Part shown: piece after piece, positions 41,589 through 48,767 of the stretch
How the letters are laid out: each line of letters begins with the position of its first letter
How positions within the stretch are numbered: the stretch's first letter is position 1
From: a virus
DNA length: 64,000 nt
Reading direction: 5' to 3' (one strand)
Virus record (IMG/VR): IMGVR_UViG_3300033182_000678
Location: 1-64,000 of that record
The notes under the pieces: model-generated
The model's database searches: none
The model's input: only the letters and a program-made list of their open reading frames with translations
What the model was told of the DNA's origin: nothing
Program-made: the position numbers and the translations under genes

Positions 41589-41870
41589 TCACTTTTTATT
41601 CACTTTTTTTGTAAATAATTTATCACCCACTTTCAATCCAGTTGCAATTGATTTCAATTTACCGTACATAACAGGTAAATCGTGATTAGATGAGATAGTT
41701 ATTTCTTTACCAGACTTTAATTTAACTTTATATACTGGTTGCTTCTCAACTGGAAAAACTTTTGTTACTTTTTTATATCCATCGTGAGTTAAAATTTCAT
41801 CACCCTCTTTTATTTTTCCAATTTCCATTTTACCATTTTCAGTTTCCACTTTATCAGTTAAAATGTGGCA
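41589..41870 (-). mobile_element. Split intein N-part of gp41
   Basis: 93 residues from Cys347 of the helicase gene. The pattern KMEIGKIKEGDEILTHDGYKKVTKVF and EITISSNHDLPV gives blocks A, N2 and B. The partner is residues 1-47 of the gene at 40097-40567. Confidence 0.85.
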
Positions 41871-42908
41871 ACGATTTGCCTGAGATGCAGTCCATACTGG
41901 TATGTTGAACTCTCCTGCCATACCTCTCAACTCTTCATAGATATGTCCTAACTGATGTCTTTTTTCACTAAAATGTTGTGTGGATTTCATGATGTCTGCA
42001 TAATCCACAATCACTAAATCTGGTTTGAGTCCCTGCATTTCACATTGTTGTAAATGTGCAGTAAGTGTATTAACACTTGCAGTTCTTGTTGGATAATATT
42101 TTATTATCAACTCACCCTTTAACTTTGAAATCTTGTTTTGTACTTCATCTTTATAATATTGTAAGTTACCTGTTGGTTGTCCACTTACAATTGTATCATA
42201 TCTTAACCCTACATATTGTGCATTTAACTCTAATGTATAATGAATTACGGTTTTACCTTGTTTGACTGCATGTGCACCTAATGCCTGAAGAGTCCATGAC
42301 TTACCAATACCTGCTGGAGCAACAATAACACCAAGTTCACCACCTGCCAAACCACCATCCATCAAATCATTTACACTATCCCATTGTGTTGGTAAACATT
42401 CTCTTGTTTGTTTAGTTAATCTCTCTTCCAAACCTGTAATATAATCATGACCAATGTCTCTTTCTACACCTGCCTTCATTGCATTATCTATAACACCTTT
42501 TATCTCATCATACTTTTGATTATCTAATAACTCAACTGATTCCATGATGGCACTTTTGATAACTTGGTTCTTACAGAACTCAAGTGATTTTTCTTTTACA
42601 AATTCTAAATCAGGTGATTCACGATGTTGCCATGCACTTCGTAATGAATCAACAATACTCGTCTTTAGTACATCATTTTCCACATCATCAATGACAACTT
42701 TTAATGCTTCCATTGTCGGTGGGGATTTATACTTTTTAAAATAATCTATTATTGATTTTACAAGAAACTTGTTTGAATCAGAATCAAAATAACTTACTTC
42801 TAAAATGTCACCGATAGTTTTTATAAACTTCGTATCAACTATTAAAGATGTAATAATTTTACTCTGAAAAGATGTTCCATATTTAATTAAAGATTCACTC
42901 ATAACCAT
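41589..42908 (-). CDS. 41: gp41 replicative helicase, N-terminal part with split-intein N-part
   Basis: 439 residues (a second ATG at 42900-42902 may be the real start). LGVIVAPAGIGKSWTLQALG (about 192-211) is Walker A; DLVIVDYADIMKS (about 297-309) is Walker B; VWTASQANR (about 338-346) is the conserved helicase motif where the intein begins. Cys347 (CHILTDKVETENGK, codon 41868-41870) starts the intein N-part, with block B ITISSNHDLPVM, and the frame ends VNKK. It resembles split inteins known from phage gp41 helicases. The hexameric enzyme unwinds DNA 5'-3' at the fork. Confidence 0.9.
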   Translation of the reverse strand: MVMSESLIKYGTSFQSKIITSLIVDTKFIKTIGDILEVSYFDSDSNKFLVKSIIDYFKKYKSPPTMEALKVVIDDVENDVLKTSIVDSLRSAWQHRESPDLEFVKEKSLEFCKNQVIKSAIMESVELLDNQKYDEIKGVIDNAMKAGVERDIGHDYITGLEERLTKQTRECLPTQWDSVNDLMDGGLAGGELGVIVAPAGIGKSWTLQALGAHAVKQGKTVIHYTLELNAQYVGLRYDTIVSGQPTGNLQYYKDEVQNKISKLKGELIIKYYPTRTASVNTLTAHLQQCEMQGLKPDLVIVDYADIMKSTQHFSEKRHQLGHIYEELRGMAGEFNIPVWTASQANRCHILTDKVETENGKMEIGKIKEGDEILTHDGYKKVTKVFPVEKQPVYKVKLKSGKEITISSNHDLPVMYGKLKSIATGLKVGDKLFTKKVNKK

Positions 42909-42917
42909 TTATAATTA

Positions 42918-44048
42918 TCATTTAGTTTTCGGAAATACACGATTTATTTTATCATTATAGTTTTTTATTTCCTCGTAGTCTCCACTTTCTGTTCCCATAA
43001 ATTTTAAAATATTTTCTAAGTCAATTTTTGTTTTGTTTGATACACCATCCATGTACTTTTCAAATAAACTAATAACTTTAAACTTATCTTTTTCATGTAG
43101 GTTCTTTATACATACTCCATCAGGTGCCCACGCATAGTGAAATGAAATGTCATCAGTATTAGTTATAATACCTAAGTTTATAAATTGTTCAATGGATTCA
43201 AATATGTGAAATATATTATATGTAGATACGGTATATTGTATTCCATAATCTATATTATATTCTTTTAGTTTATTTATATTCTTTACAAAGTTATCATGTT
43301 TAAAACCAACTCTGATATACTCACCTAAATCATATAACCCATCACAAGATACTGCAATGTAAATCGTACCTTTTTCTTTTATCTTATTCCAATACTCAAG
43401 TAATGATTCTTCTTGATATTTTAATGTAGATAAGTTTGTATTGTAATGTAGGTGTAGTTTTAATTCTTTATCAGTAACAAACTTTAGGATGTCCATGTGT
43501 TCAGGCATTATCAAAGGTTCACCACCCGCAAAATATATCTTCTTAAGTTTACCTAAGTGTTTCTTTAGATTCTCCATAAAGTTATTCTCTACTTTAATAA
43601 CTTTATTTACATCAGGTGATAATCCACCCAATAACATTTCAGGTTCATACCAAGATGATGAGAAGTCATGACAACATGTTCTACATTTAAAATTACATTG
43701 ATTTGAAAATCTAATATCAATATACTGAAACTCTAATGGAACTTCACCATCAGTAGTTTTTGGTATTTCAAACTCATTATTACTTGGTTCTAAAAATCCT
43801 TGTCGTGCACTATACTCTCCTCTATCTTCTGCTAAATAACAAATATCACATAATTTATTTCTTTCTCCATTCAACATATCCATACGAAGTTTTTTCATTT
43901 CTTCTGAATTAAATACTTCACCTATGGATTCTCTGTTTAAATTATGTGAGTATATGGTTTCTGCAATACAACAAGGTTTCACATGACCTGATGGTTGTGC
44001 ATATAAATGTACAAATGGTAAGGGACAAAATGTTTTACTATTACTCAC
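42918..44048 (-). CDS. Radical SAM protein with twitch/SPASM-like cysteines
   Basis: 376 residues. CNFKCRTC (about 119-126) is the CxxxCxxC radical SAM site. FCPLPFVHLYAQPSGHVKPCC at the N-terminus and CDICYLAED (about 67-75) supply extra cysteines typical of twitch domain-containing phage radical SAM proteins. YFAGGEPLIMPEH is the GGEP motif. It follows the helicase gene with a 9-base gap and overlaps the next gene upstream (ATGA). Substrate unknown: peptide or tRNA/nucleotide modification are both possible. Confidence 0.85.
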   Translation of the reverse strand: MSNSKTFCPLPFVHLYAQPSGHVKPCCIAETIYSHNLNRESIGEVFNSEEMKKLRMDMLNGERNKLCDICYLAEDRGEYSARQGFLEPSNNEFEIPKTTDGEVPLEFQYIDIRFSNQCNFKCRTCCHDFSSSWYEPEMLLGGLSPDVNKVIKVENNFMENLKKHLGKLKKIYFAGGEPLIMPEHMDILKFVTDKELKLHLHYNTNLSTLKYQEESLLEYWNKIKEKGTIYIAVSCDGLYDLGEYIRVGFKHDNFVKNINKLKEYNIDYGIQYTVSTYNIFHIFESIEQFINLGIITNTDDISFHYAWAPDGVCIKNLHEKDKFKVISLFEKYMDGVSNKTKIDLENILKFMGTESGDYEEIKNYNDKINRVFPKTK

Positions 44049-44230
44049 TCAATGTTCCCATACATATCTTGTACTTTCTTATCATAAAATTCTTTTCTCT
44101 TTTTCTCACGATATTTTTGACGAGCCTTTGCTCTTATCTCTTCTGCATTTCTTTTGTAATGTTCCATCTGCCATCTTCTTTGGGCTTCTCTCTTCTCTTT
44201 TGCAGTATGATATTTTCGTTTTCTACCCAT
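44045..44230 (-). CDS. Small basic helical protein
   Basis: 61 residues, almost entirely helical and strongly basic (GRKRKYHTAKEKREAQRRWQME, RAKARQKYREKKRKE). Likely a nucleic-acid-binding peptide. Overlaps of 4 and 1 bases with both neighbours show it is coupled to the radical SAM and nuclease-like genes. No family recognised. Confidence 0.55.
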   Translation of the reverse strand: MGRKRKYHTAKEKREAQRRWQMEHYKRNAEEIRAKARQKYREKKRKEFYDKKVQDMYGNIE

Positions 44231-44688
44231 TACTCAAACCTTTGTATAGTCCCTTGTATCATTTCAGGTGGCATATTTATTTTTATATCAAATATTTTTT
44301 CTAAAAGTAATATCATTTCATTTCTTGTGATAAAGATGGTTTCAAATCGTCCTCCATACTCCTCTTGACAATGTTTTACAACTGATGGATTTTTTGTTGG
44401 TATGTCGTATTTACCCATTAGTATGTGAACTTTTTTATAATCATATAATTTATAATATTTCCAAACCTTGTGTGGAATTTTTTCACCTATACTCCCTTTT
44501 CCATTTTGATTTGTCGGGTCTACATAAAGTATATCACCATTAGGACATTTTATTTCAAAATCAATCTGACTTTTGTTACCACCACTTTCTTCAATAAAAT
44601 CTTTTATACCATTATAGTTTAAAATATTACGAAGCCAAGTTTGACCATCTACACCTGATTTGTTTGGTTGATTTTGTTTATCACCCAT
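44230..44688 (-). CDS. Probable PD-(D/E)XK-type nuclease, uncertain
   Basis: 152 residues. QTWLRNILNYNGIKDFIEESGG starts a nuclease-like alpha helix; QIDFEIKCPNGDILYVDPTNQNGKGSIGEKIPHKVWKYYKL (about 40-80) has a D..E.K-type arrangement and a Gly/Lys loop as in some restriction endonucleases (GSxxEKxPxKxWKY). KKVHILMGKYDIP is the next strand. No catalytic assignment is certain. It overlaps the exonuclease gene by eight bases. Restriction-like nucleases in phages can attack host DNA. Confidence 0.45.
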   Translation of the reverse strand: MGDKQNQPNKSGVDGQTWLRNILNYNGIKDFIEESGGNKSQIDFEIKCPNGDILYVDPTNQNGKGSIGEKIPHKVWKYYKLYDYKKVHILMGKYDIPTKNPSVVKHCQEEYGGRFETIFITRNEMILLLEKIFDIKINMPPEMIQGTIQRFE

Positions 44689-45745
44689 GTGTTTTCTCCG
44701 CCATAAAATTTAATCTATTAAATGTATTTGCTAACCAACTCGTCAAGTTTGGTAAGGCAGTATACATTTTATCTTCAAGAAACATTTTTTGAAATTTATG
44801 TTTAATCATTCTTTGGATTGGTTGTGATGTGATATTCTGTACTTTTAGTTTACTACTACCACCCATAATACCATCATCCAAATCCATTAGTCTTCTGTTC
44901 ATCAACATTTGTTCTTCTGAATTACAAATGTTTTCACATAACTTTACTTGTTTTCGTTTTTTAGATGCACTCTTTAATAAATCATTGATGGTATACTTAA
45001 CATCTTCACTTAACCATGGAAAGTTTTTGAGTAATGTTTTTAACCCTACTCCATGGACACCAGGTATACCATCTGATTTATCTCCATCTAAAACTCTATA
45101 CAATAAAAAGTTTTTAGGACTGATACCAAATTCTTCTTTGATTCGTTCTTCATCGTACATCTTCTTTTTTGTAGGTGAGTAAACTTGAATCCTTTCATCT
45201 ACTAATTGTAAGAAATCTTTATCAGTAGACATAATAGTAACTTTGTCTTTGAAGACATGTTTACTACAATAACCAATGACATCATCTGCCTCAATATTAT
45301 CTATATTGATTATGGTTAAAGGTAGACATTCAAGATACTCAACAACACGATTCAACTGATGAATCATCATCTTTTGTTCGTCTTCGCGAGTCAAAAAATC
45401 ATTTGCTCTATTCAAACGATGAGACATTTTTCTTCCCATTTTATATTCAGGAAAGATTTTCCTACGGCGGTTAGACCCACCCTTACCATCAAACACGATA
45501 ATGGTTCGGGTAGGTCTTACCATATTTATAGTGTAACCAATTGACCTTAAAAAACCAACTATTCCACCAATGTGAACCCCATCATCATTAGTAGTTGGTA
45601 TTGCTGAAAACACTCTAATAAAAGTGTTCAGACCATCTATTAGTAAAACCGAGTCGTTTGGTTCACCACTATCTATTTTACCGCCAGATTTTTTAATCTC
45701 CTCAAGTATTGATATGTATTTCTTCTTAATCACCAAGAACCTCAT
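44681..45745 (-). CDS. rnh: 5'-3' exonuclease / RNase H-like (FEN family)
   Basis: About 354 residues. VLLIDGLNTFIRVF (motif with the first Asp), TIIVFDGKGGSNRRRKIFPEYK, IDNIEADDVIGYCSK (EADD), VTIMSTDKDFLQLV (DKD) and LDGDKSDGIPGVHGVGLKTL (GDxSDNIPG plus helix-hairpin-helix) are the FEN/T4 RNase H signature. The enzyme removes RNA primers. It overlaps uvsX; the ATG at 45743-45745 or GTG at 45731-45733 (with GAGG six bases upstream) are the likeliest starts. Confidence 0.9.
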   Translation of the reverse strand: MRFLVIKKKYISILEEIKKSGGKIDSGEPNDSVLLIDGLNTFIRVFSAIPTTNDDGVHIGGIVGFLRSIGYTINMVRPTRTIIVFDGKGGSNRRRKIFPEYKMGRKMSHRLNRANDFLTREDEQKMMIHQLNRVVEYLECLPLTIINIDNIEADDVIGYCSKHVFKDKVTIMSTDKDFLQLVDERIQVYSPTKKKMYDEERIKEEFGISPKNFLLYRVLDGDKSDGIPGVHGVGLKTLLKNFPWLSEDVKYTINDLLKSASKKRKQVKLCENICNSEEQMLMNRRLMDLDDGIMGGSSKLKVQNITSQPIQRMIKHKFQKMFLEDKMYTALPNLTSWLANTFNRLNFMAEKTHG

Positions 45746-46823
45746 CTGTGAAGGTAACATCATCAATACCAAGTTTCTCTTTGTATCTTAATATAACCTT
45801 ATCACAAATGATTTGATATACATACTCTCGTAGTTCATCATTTTCGGTGATTAAATCTTCCCAATCTTTTGATTGGAATTTATGTTCTTCACCATTTTGG
45901 TCTACTAAAGTATACCATGCTCCACCAGTTTTGACTAACTTGTGTTCTTTCAGTACGGTTAACCATGCACCATAATTATCTATACCTCTATCAAAGTACA
46001 TATCATAATCTGCATGTCTCAAAGGTGGGCCTAAACGATTCTTAATAATCTGTGCCCTACACTTCATACCTAATACATTCTTACCTGTATCTTTGATTTG
46101 TCCCATATTCTTCAATCTAATTCTTGTAGATGAATGGAATGGTAATGCCTTACCACCACTTGTTGTCCAAGGGTCTCCAAACATTACTCCGAGTTTTTGT
46201 CTTAATTGATTTGTGAATACGAGTGCAATCTTTTCTCTACCAATAAGTTGAGTGATTTTTCTCATCGCCTTACTGATAATGATTGCCTTGGCAGTTGCCC
46301 AACCATCTTTATCAAAGTCTGCCTCTAATTCTACTTTAGTAGATGCGGCGGCGAGTGAGTCAACCAAGATAGTTACTAATCTATCTTTGTCACTTTCTCT
46401 AACTTTTGTTACTATTTCTTCAATTGCCTCAAAGATATCTTCTACGGTTTCTAAATGTAGATATAACATTTTATTTAAATCTAAACCAATAACTTCCATG
46501 AACTCTTGAGAAACTGAAGTTTCAGTATCTATATAGACTGCAACTCCACCTTTCTTCTGAGTCTCTGCAAGTATGTGTGCACCAAGTAGTGATTTACCAC
46601 TTGATTCTAATCCATTGATTTCTGTAATTCTACCAACTGCAATACCACCATTAGGTCTGTTGGATATTGCCAAGTCTAACATTGAAGAACCTGTAGAAAT
46701 AAATTCTCTAATGTCTGTTGGTGTGGAATCACTTCCATCTAAAAAGTATGCAACTTTATTGTCTTTAAACTTTTTATTCAGACTACTTGCCAAAGTATCG
46801 GCCAATACATCATTTACTGACAT
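45726..46823 (-). CDS. uvsX: UvsX/RecA recombinase
   Basis: 365 residues. GRITEINGLESSGKSLLGAHIL (about 63-84) is Walker A; LVTILVDSLAAAS (about 148-160) is Walker B; ALVFTNQLRQKLGVMFGDPWTTSGGKALPFHSS is RecA motif 4 and loop L2. It catalyses strand exchange in recombination-dependent replication. It lacks a DNA-binding N-terminal extension of the bacterial type and matches phage UvsX in length. A hairpin precedes it (46845-46871). Confidence 0.9.
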   Translation of the reverse strand: MSVNDVLADTLASSLNKKFKDNKVAYFLDGSDSTPTDIREFISTGSSMLDLAISNRPNGGIAVGRITEINGLESSGKSLLGAHILAETQKKGGVAVYIDTETSVSQEFMEVIGLDLNKMLYLHLETVEDIFEAIEEIVTKVRESDKDRLVTILVDSLAAASTKVELEADFDKDGWATAKAIIISKAMRKITQLIGREKIALVFTNQLRQKLGVMFGDPWTTSGGKALPFHSSTRIRLKNMGQIKDTGKNVLGMKCRAQIIKNRLGPPLRHADYDMYFDRGIDNYGAWLTVLKEHKLVKTGGAWYTLVDQNGEEHKFQSKDWEDLITENDELREYVYQIICDKVILRYKEKLGIDDVTFTDEVLGD

Positions 46824-46844
46824 TCATTTTCTCCTAAGTTAATA

Positions 46845-46871
46845 ATGGGAGCCACAATATATGACTCCCAT
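46845..46871 (-). promoter_or_regulatory. Intercistronic hairpin between gp32-like and uvsX
   Basis: ATGGGAG (46845-46851) pairs with CTCCCAT (46865-46871), seven bases with a 13-base loop, in the 61-base gap. It may attenuate or process the message so that ssDNA-binding protein is made in excess over UvsX. No T-run follows, so it is not a standard terminator. Confidence 0.55.
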
Positions 46872-46884
46872 ATCTTGTTATAAT

Positions 46885-47640
46885 TTACGAATTAAATAAT
46901 TCATCAAAAGCTTCTGAAGTGTCTTTCACTTTAGAAGACTCTAATTCAGAACTTGTTACGGTATCTTGAGTATCTGATTCACCATCTGATTCCTCTGATG
47001 GGTTCAACCATTCATCCAATACACCTGACAAGTCGTCATAAGATAACTCTTGATAAATCTCACGAATGTCTTGTTGTTCTTTGACTTTCTCTAAGATTTC
47101 AGGTTCGTCTGAAATTGGTGTTTGATTAGGTTTTACTCTAATCTTTGTTGTAGGGAAACTAGCTCCTGTTTCCTCTGCGGATATGAACTCAACTACAACA
47201 TCACGACCATTAACTGGGTCTGTAATATCACCATAATCAGGGTCAGCGATTACAGAAAGTAATTCTTGGTATACGGTTTTACCGAATCCCCAAAATTTTA
47301 CTCCTTGTTTCTCTTCACCTCTTACGATAACAGGTGCAAAAGTTCTCATTTTTGCCTCTAATTTACGAGCCAACTGATAGTCTTCTTTGTTACCACTTCC
47401 ACGAAGTTTCTGTGCAAACTCTTCAATCGGGTCAGGTCTTCCAAAGGATATTGGTGAAAGATATGAACGATTATTGAGATTGTAGTGGAAAAATAACTCA
47501 ATGAAAGGATTGTCTTTATTGAATGAATAAGGAACGATTCTGATTTGAGTTTTACCAGGTTGTGGTTTCCAAAGACTTGATGTTCTGTTGTTTGTTGTTT
47601 GAAGTTGATTTAACCTCTTACGAATAGCATTTAAGTCCAT
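46885..47640 (-). CDS. 32: gp32-like ssDNA-binding protein
   Basis: 251 residues. LWKPQPGKTQIRIVPYSFNKDNPFIELFFHYNLNNRSYLSP (about 23-62) is the gp32 core segment (kp..G.n.IRilPy....PF.el.fHy). The OB-fold body follows (ARKLEAKMRTFAPVIVRG, KFWGFGKTVYQELLS). The C-terminus is strongly acidic (SEESDGESDTQDTV, ending SEAFDELFNS), the tail that contacts replication partners. A coordinated zinc site like that of T4 gp32 is not seen. Good ribosome site AGGAG before ATG 47638-47640. Confidence 0.85.
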   Translation of the reverse strand: MDLNAIRKRLNQLQTTNNRTSSLWKPQPGKTQIRIVPYSFNKDNPFIELFFHYNLNNRSYLSPISFGRPDPIEEFAQKLRGSGNKEDYQLARKLEAKMRTFAPVIVRGEEKQGVKFWGFGKTVYQELLSVIADPDYGDITDPVNGRDVVVEFISAEETGASFPTTKIRVKPNQTPISDEPEILEKVKEQQDIREIYQELSYDDLSGVLDEWLNPSEESDGESDTQDTVTSSELESSKVKDTSEAFDELFNS

Positions 47641-47755
47641 TGTTTATCTCCTATTTGTTAATTTATTAATTGTTAATTAGTATTCAAGTATAACCTTGAT
47701 ACAATAATATATATCATATATATTTGTAAAAAACGGATTTATTTTCATTATTTGC

Positions 47756-47827
47756 AAAAAAAATGGTCATCTTGTTTTTAAGTTTGTAAATAAGGTGGAA
47801 ACTAAAAATCGTGTGACCATTTTTTTT
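47756..47827 (-). terminator. Terminator-like hairpin at the RNA 3' end
   Basis: A8-TGGTCA (47756-47769) is perfectly complementary to TGACCA-T8 (47814-47827). On the minus strand the 3' arm ends with eight Ts. The 44-base loop is long for a terminator, so another structure may form inside it. Confidence 0.5.
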
Positions 47828-48283
47828 AAGTTTATGAAATCTATGGGGATGTAGGACTAACGATTACCTACAACTTGAAGCTTGGATTTTTTATACCTTG
47901 TACCTAACACCCATCAGTTACGATGATTCTTCTCAAGATGGTTAATCTCATTGAAGTGAGTACAACCTCTGTGTTATTACCTTATCTCTCCAAGATTAGA
48001 TTATTCGGTCATAAAGTGGGATTTCAGTTTTACCCTTACCCACAACAAGGTCAATAGAATCGTTTCTATTATAGTTTTATCTTCAAGTACATTAAATGAT
48101 TGATGTCTCAACTACCGAAATTATTTTAACCTCAGTAGGTTCACCACAAACTCATTTCAGATTACCTTATGGGCTTCTAAAGTCTACCCATTATTCGGTC
48201 AATCCCATACAGAGTTAATTACTCTCTGTACTTTCTGATTTCAAATTTTCAAAAAACTAATTTACTTAAGACCAATTAAGTAA
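47756..48283 (-). ncRNA. Candidate large structured RNA with a duplicated module
   Basis: The 718 bases between genes hold no reading frame of note. On the minus strand I find hairpins at 48262-48283 (8 bp), 48208-48230 (7 bp), 48169-48191 (5 bp plus inner 3 bp), AACCT-ACTG-AGGTT (48129-48142 area), AATAGAA-ACGA-TTCTATT (about 48052-48069), GTGGG...CCCAC (about 48017-48043) and TGTAGG...CCTACA (about 47850-47872). The octamers at 47873-47880 and 48081-48088 are exact complements. TGACCGAATAAT then ATAAGGTAAT occurs twice (48190-48201 with 48161-48170; 48000-48011 with 47976-47985). A late-promoter-like TATAAACA lies just upstream and a perfect 14-bp A/T hairpin ends it (47756-47827). Size and folding recall GOLLD/ROOL-type phage RNAs, but I do not recognise a known class. 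Confidence 0.6.
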
Positions 48284-48287
48284 GTTA

Positions 48288-48295
48288 TGTTTATA
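48288..48295 (-). promoter_or_regulatory. Late-promoter-like TATAAACA before the RNA
   Basis: Seven of eight bases match the T4 late consensus TATAAATA, and its expected start point falls at the 5' hairpin of the candidate RNA. Bases 48296-48358 upstream are T/A-rich on the plus strand, with no gene. Confidence 0.35.
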
Positions 48296-48358
48296 TATAT
48301 ATTGGAAAAATCCCAAACCGTATTTTTTTTTAATTTTTTTTTATTTTTTTTTATTTTT

Positions 48359-48766
48359 TTATTTTAACCATTCATTAACATCAATAATAGAATGAATCTT
48401 TGTAGGAATCTTTGTTAATCCATTTTCATTTGTTAATAATAGTGTGTTCTGAAACTCATCCCAATCAACCATAAACTTCTTATCTAAGATTCCATTATTC
48501 TTTGAACGAATAACTTCATTCAATGCATTGATTGTGTAGAGTGTATTTGATTGTTTCTTTCTATGAAGAGATATAGTATCTATTGTTGGTTCTTGAAAGT
48601 CTTCATTGAATTCCACATTGTAAGTGCATAACAATTGTGATGGGTCATTTACATCTGTAAAGACATAAACCTTATCATATAAAATTTTATTACAAGAAAC
48701 TATGATATCAATGGATTCATTTAGTTTGTCTTGTTTAGTGAATGTACATAGTAATTGAGTCCTCAT
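48359..48766 (-). CDS. Conserved T4-like phage hypothetical protein
   Basis: About 135 residues. It starts at ATG 48764-48766, directly after the stop of the upstream gene (TAATATG), giving MRTQLLCTFTKQDKLNESIDIIV and then YDKVYVFTDVNDPSQLLCTYNVE, a pattern I recall from marine T4-like phage genomes. An extension to 48841 overlaps the upstream gene and is less likely. No catalytic motif seen. Function unknown. Confidence 0.65.
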   Translation of the reverse strand: MRTQLLCTFTKQDKLNESIDIIVSCNKILYDKVYVFTDVNDPSQLLCTYNVEFNEDFQEPTIDTISLHRKKQSNTLYTINALNEVIRSKNNGILDKKFMVDWDEFQNTLLLTNENGLTKIPTKIHSIIDVNEWLK

Positions 48767-48767
48767 A

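Noticed and set aside
47696-47724. Plus-strand promoter-like TTGATA-17-TATATT at the edge of the candidate RNA
   Set aside because: The match is good but in a TATATA-rich stretch. The plus strand of the RNA region is pyrimidine-rich and all neighbours are on the minus strand. Kept only as an alternative orientation.
47641-48358. tmRNA, RNase P, group I intron or tRNA in the large gap
   Set aside because: No tmRNA-like acceptor or tag frame, no RNase P core, no intron core sequences or exon junction, and no cloverleaf could be seen.
48320-48362. Long T-rich tract as a terminator
   Set aside because: No stable stem precedes it on the plus strand, and genes on both sides run on the minus strand, where it is an A-rich leader.
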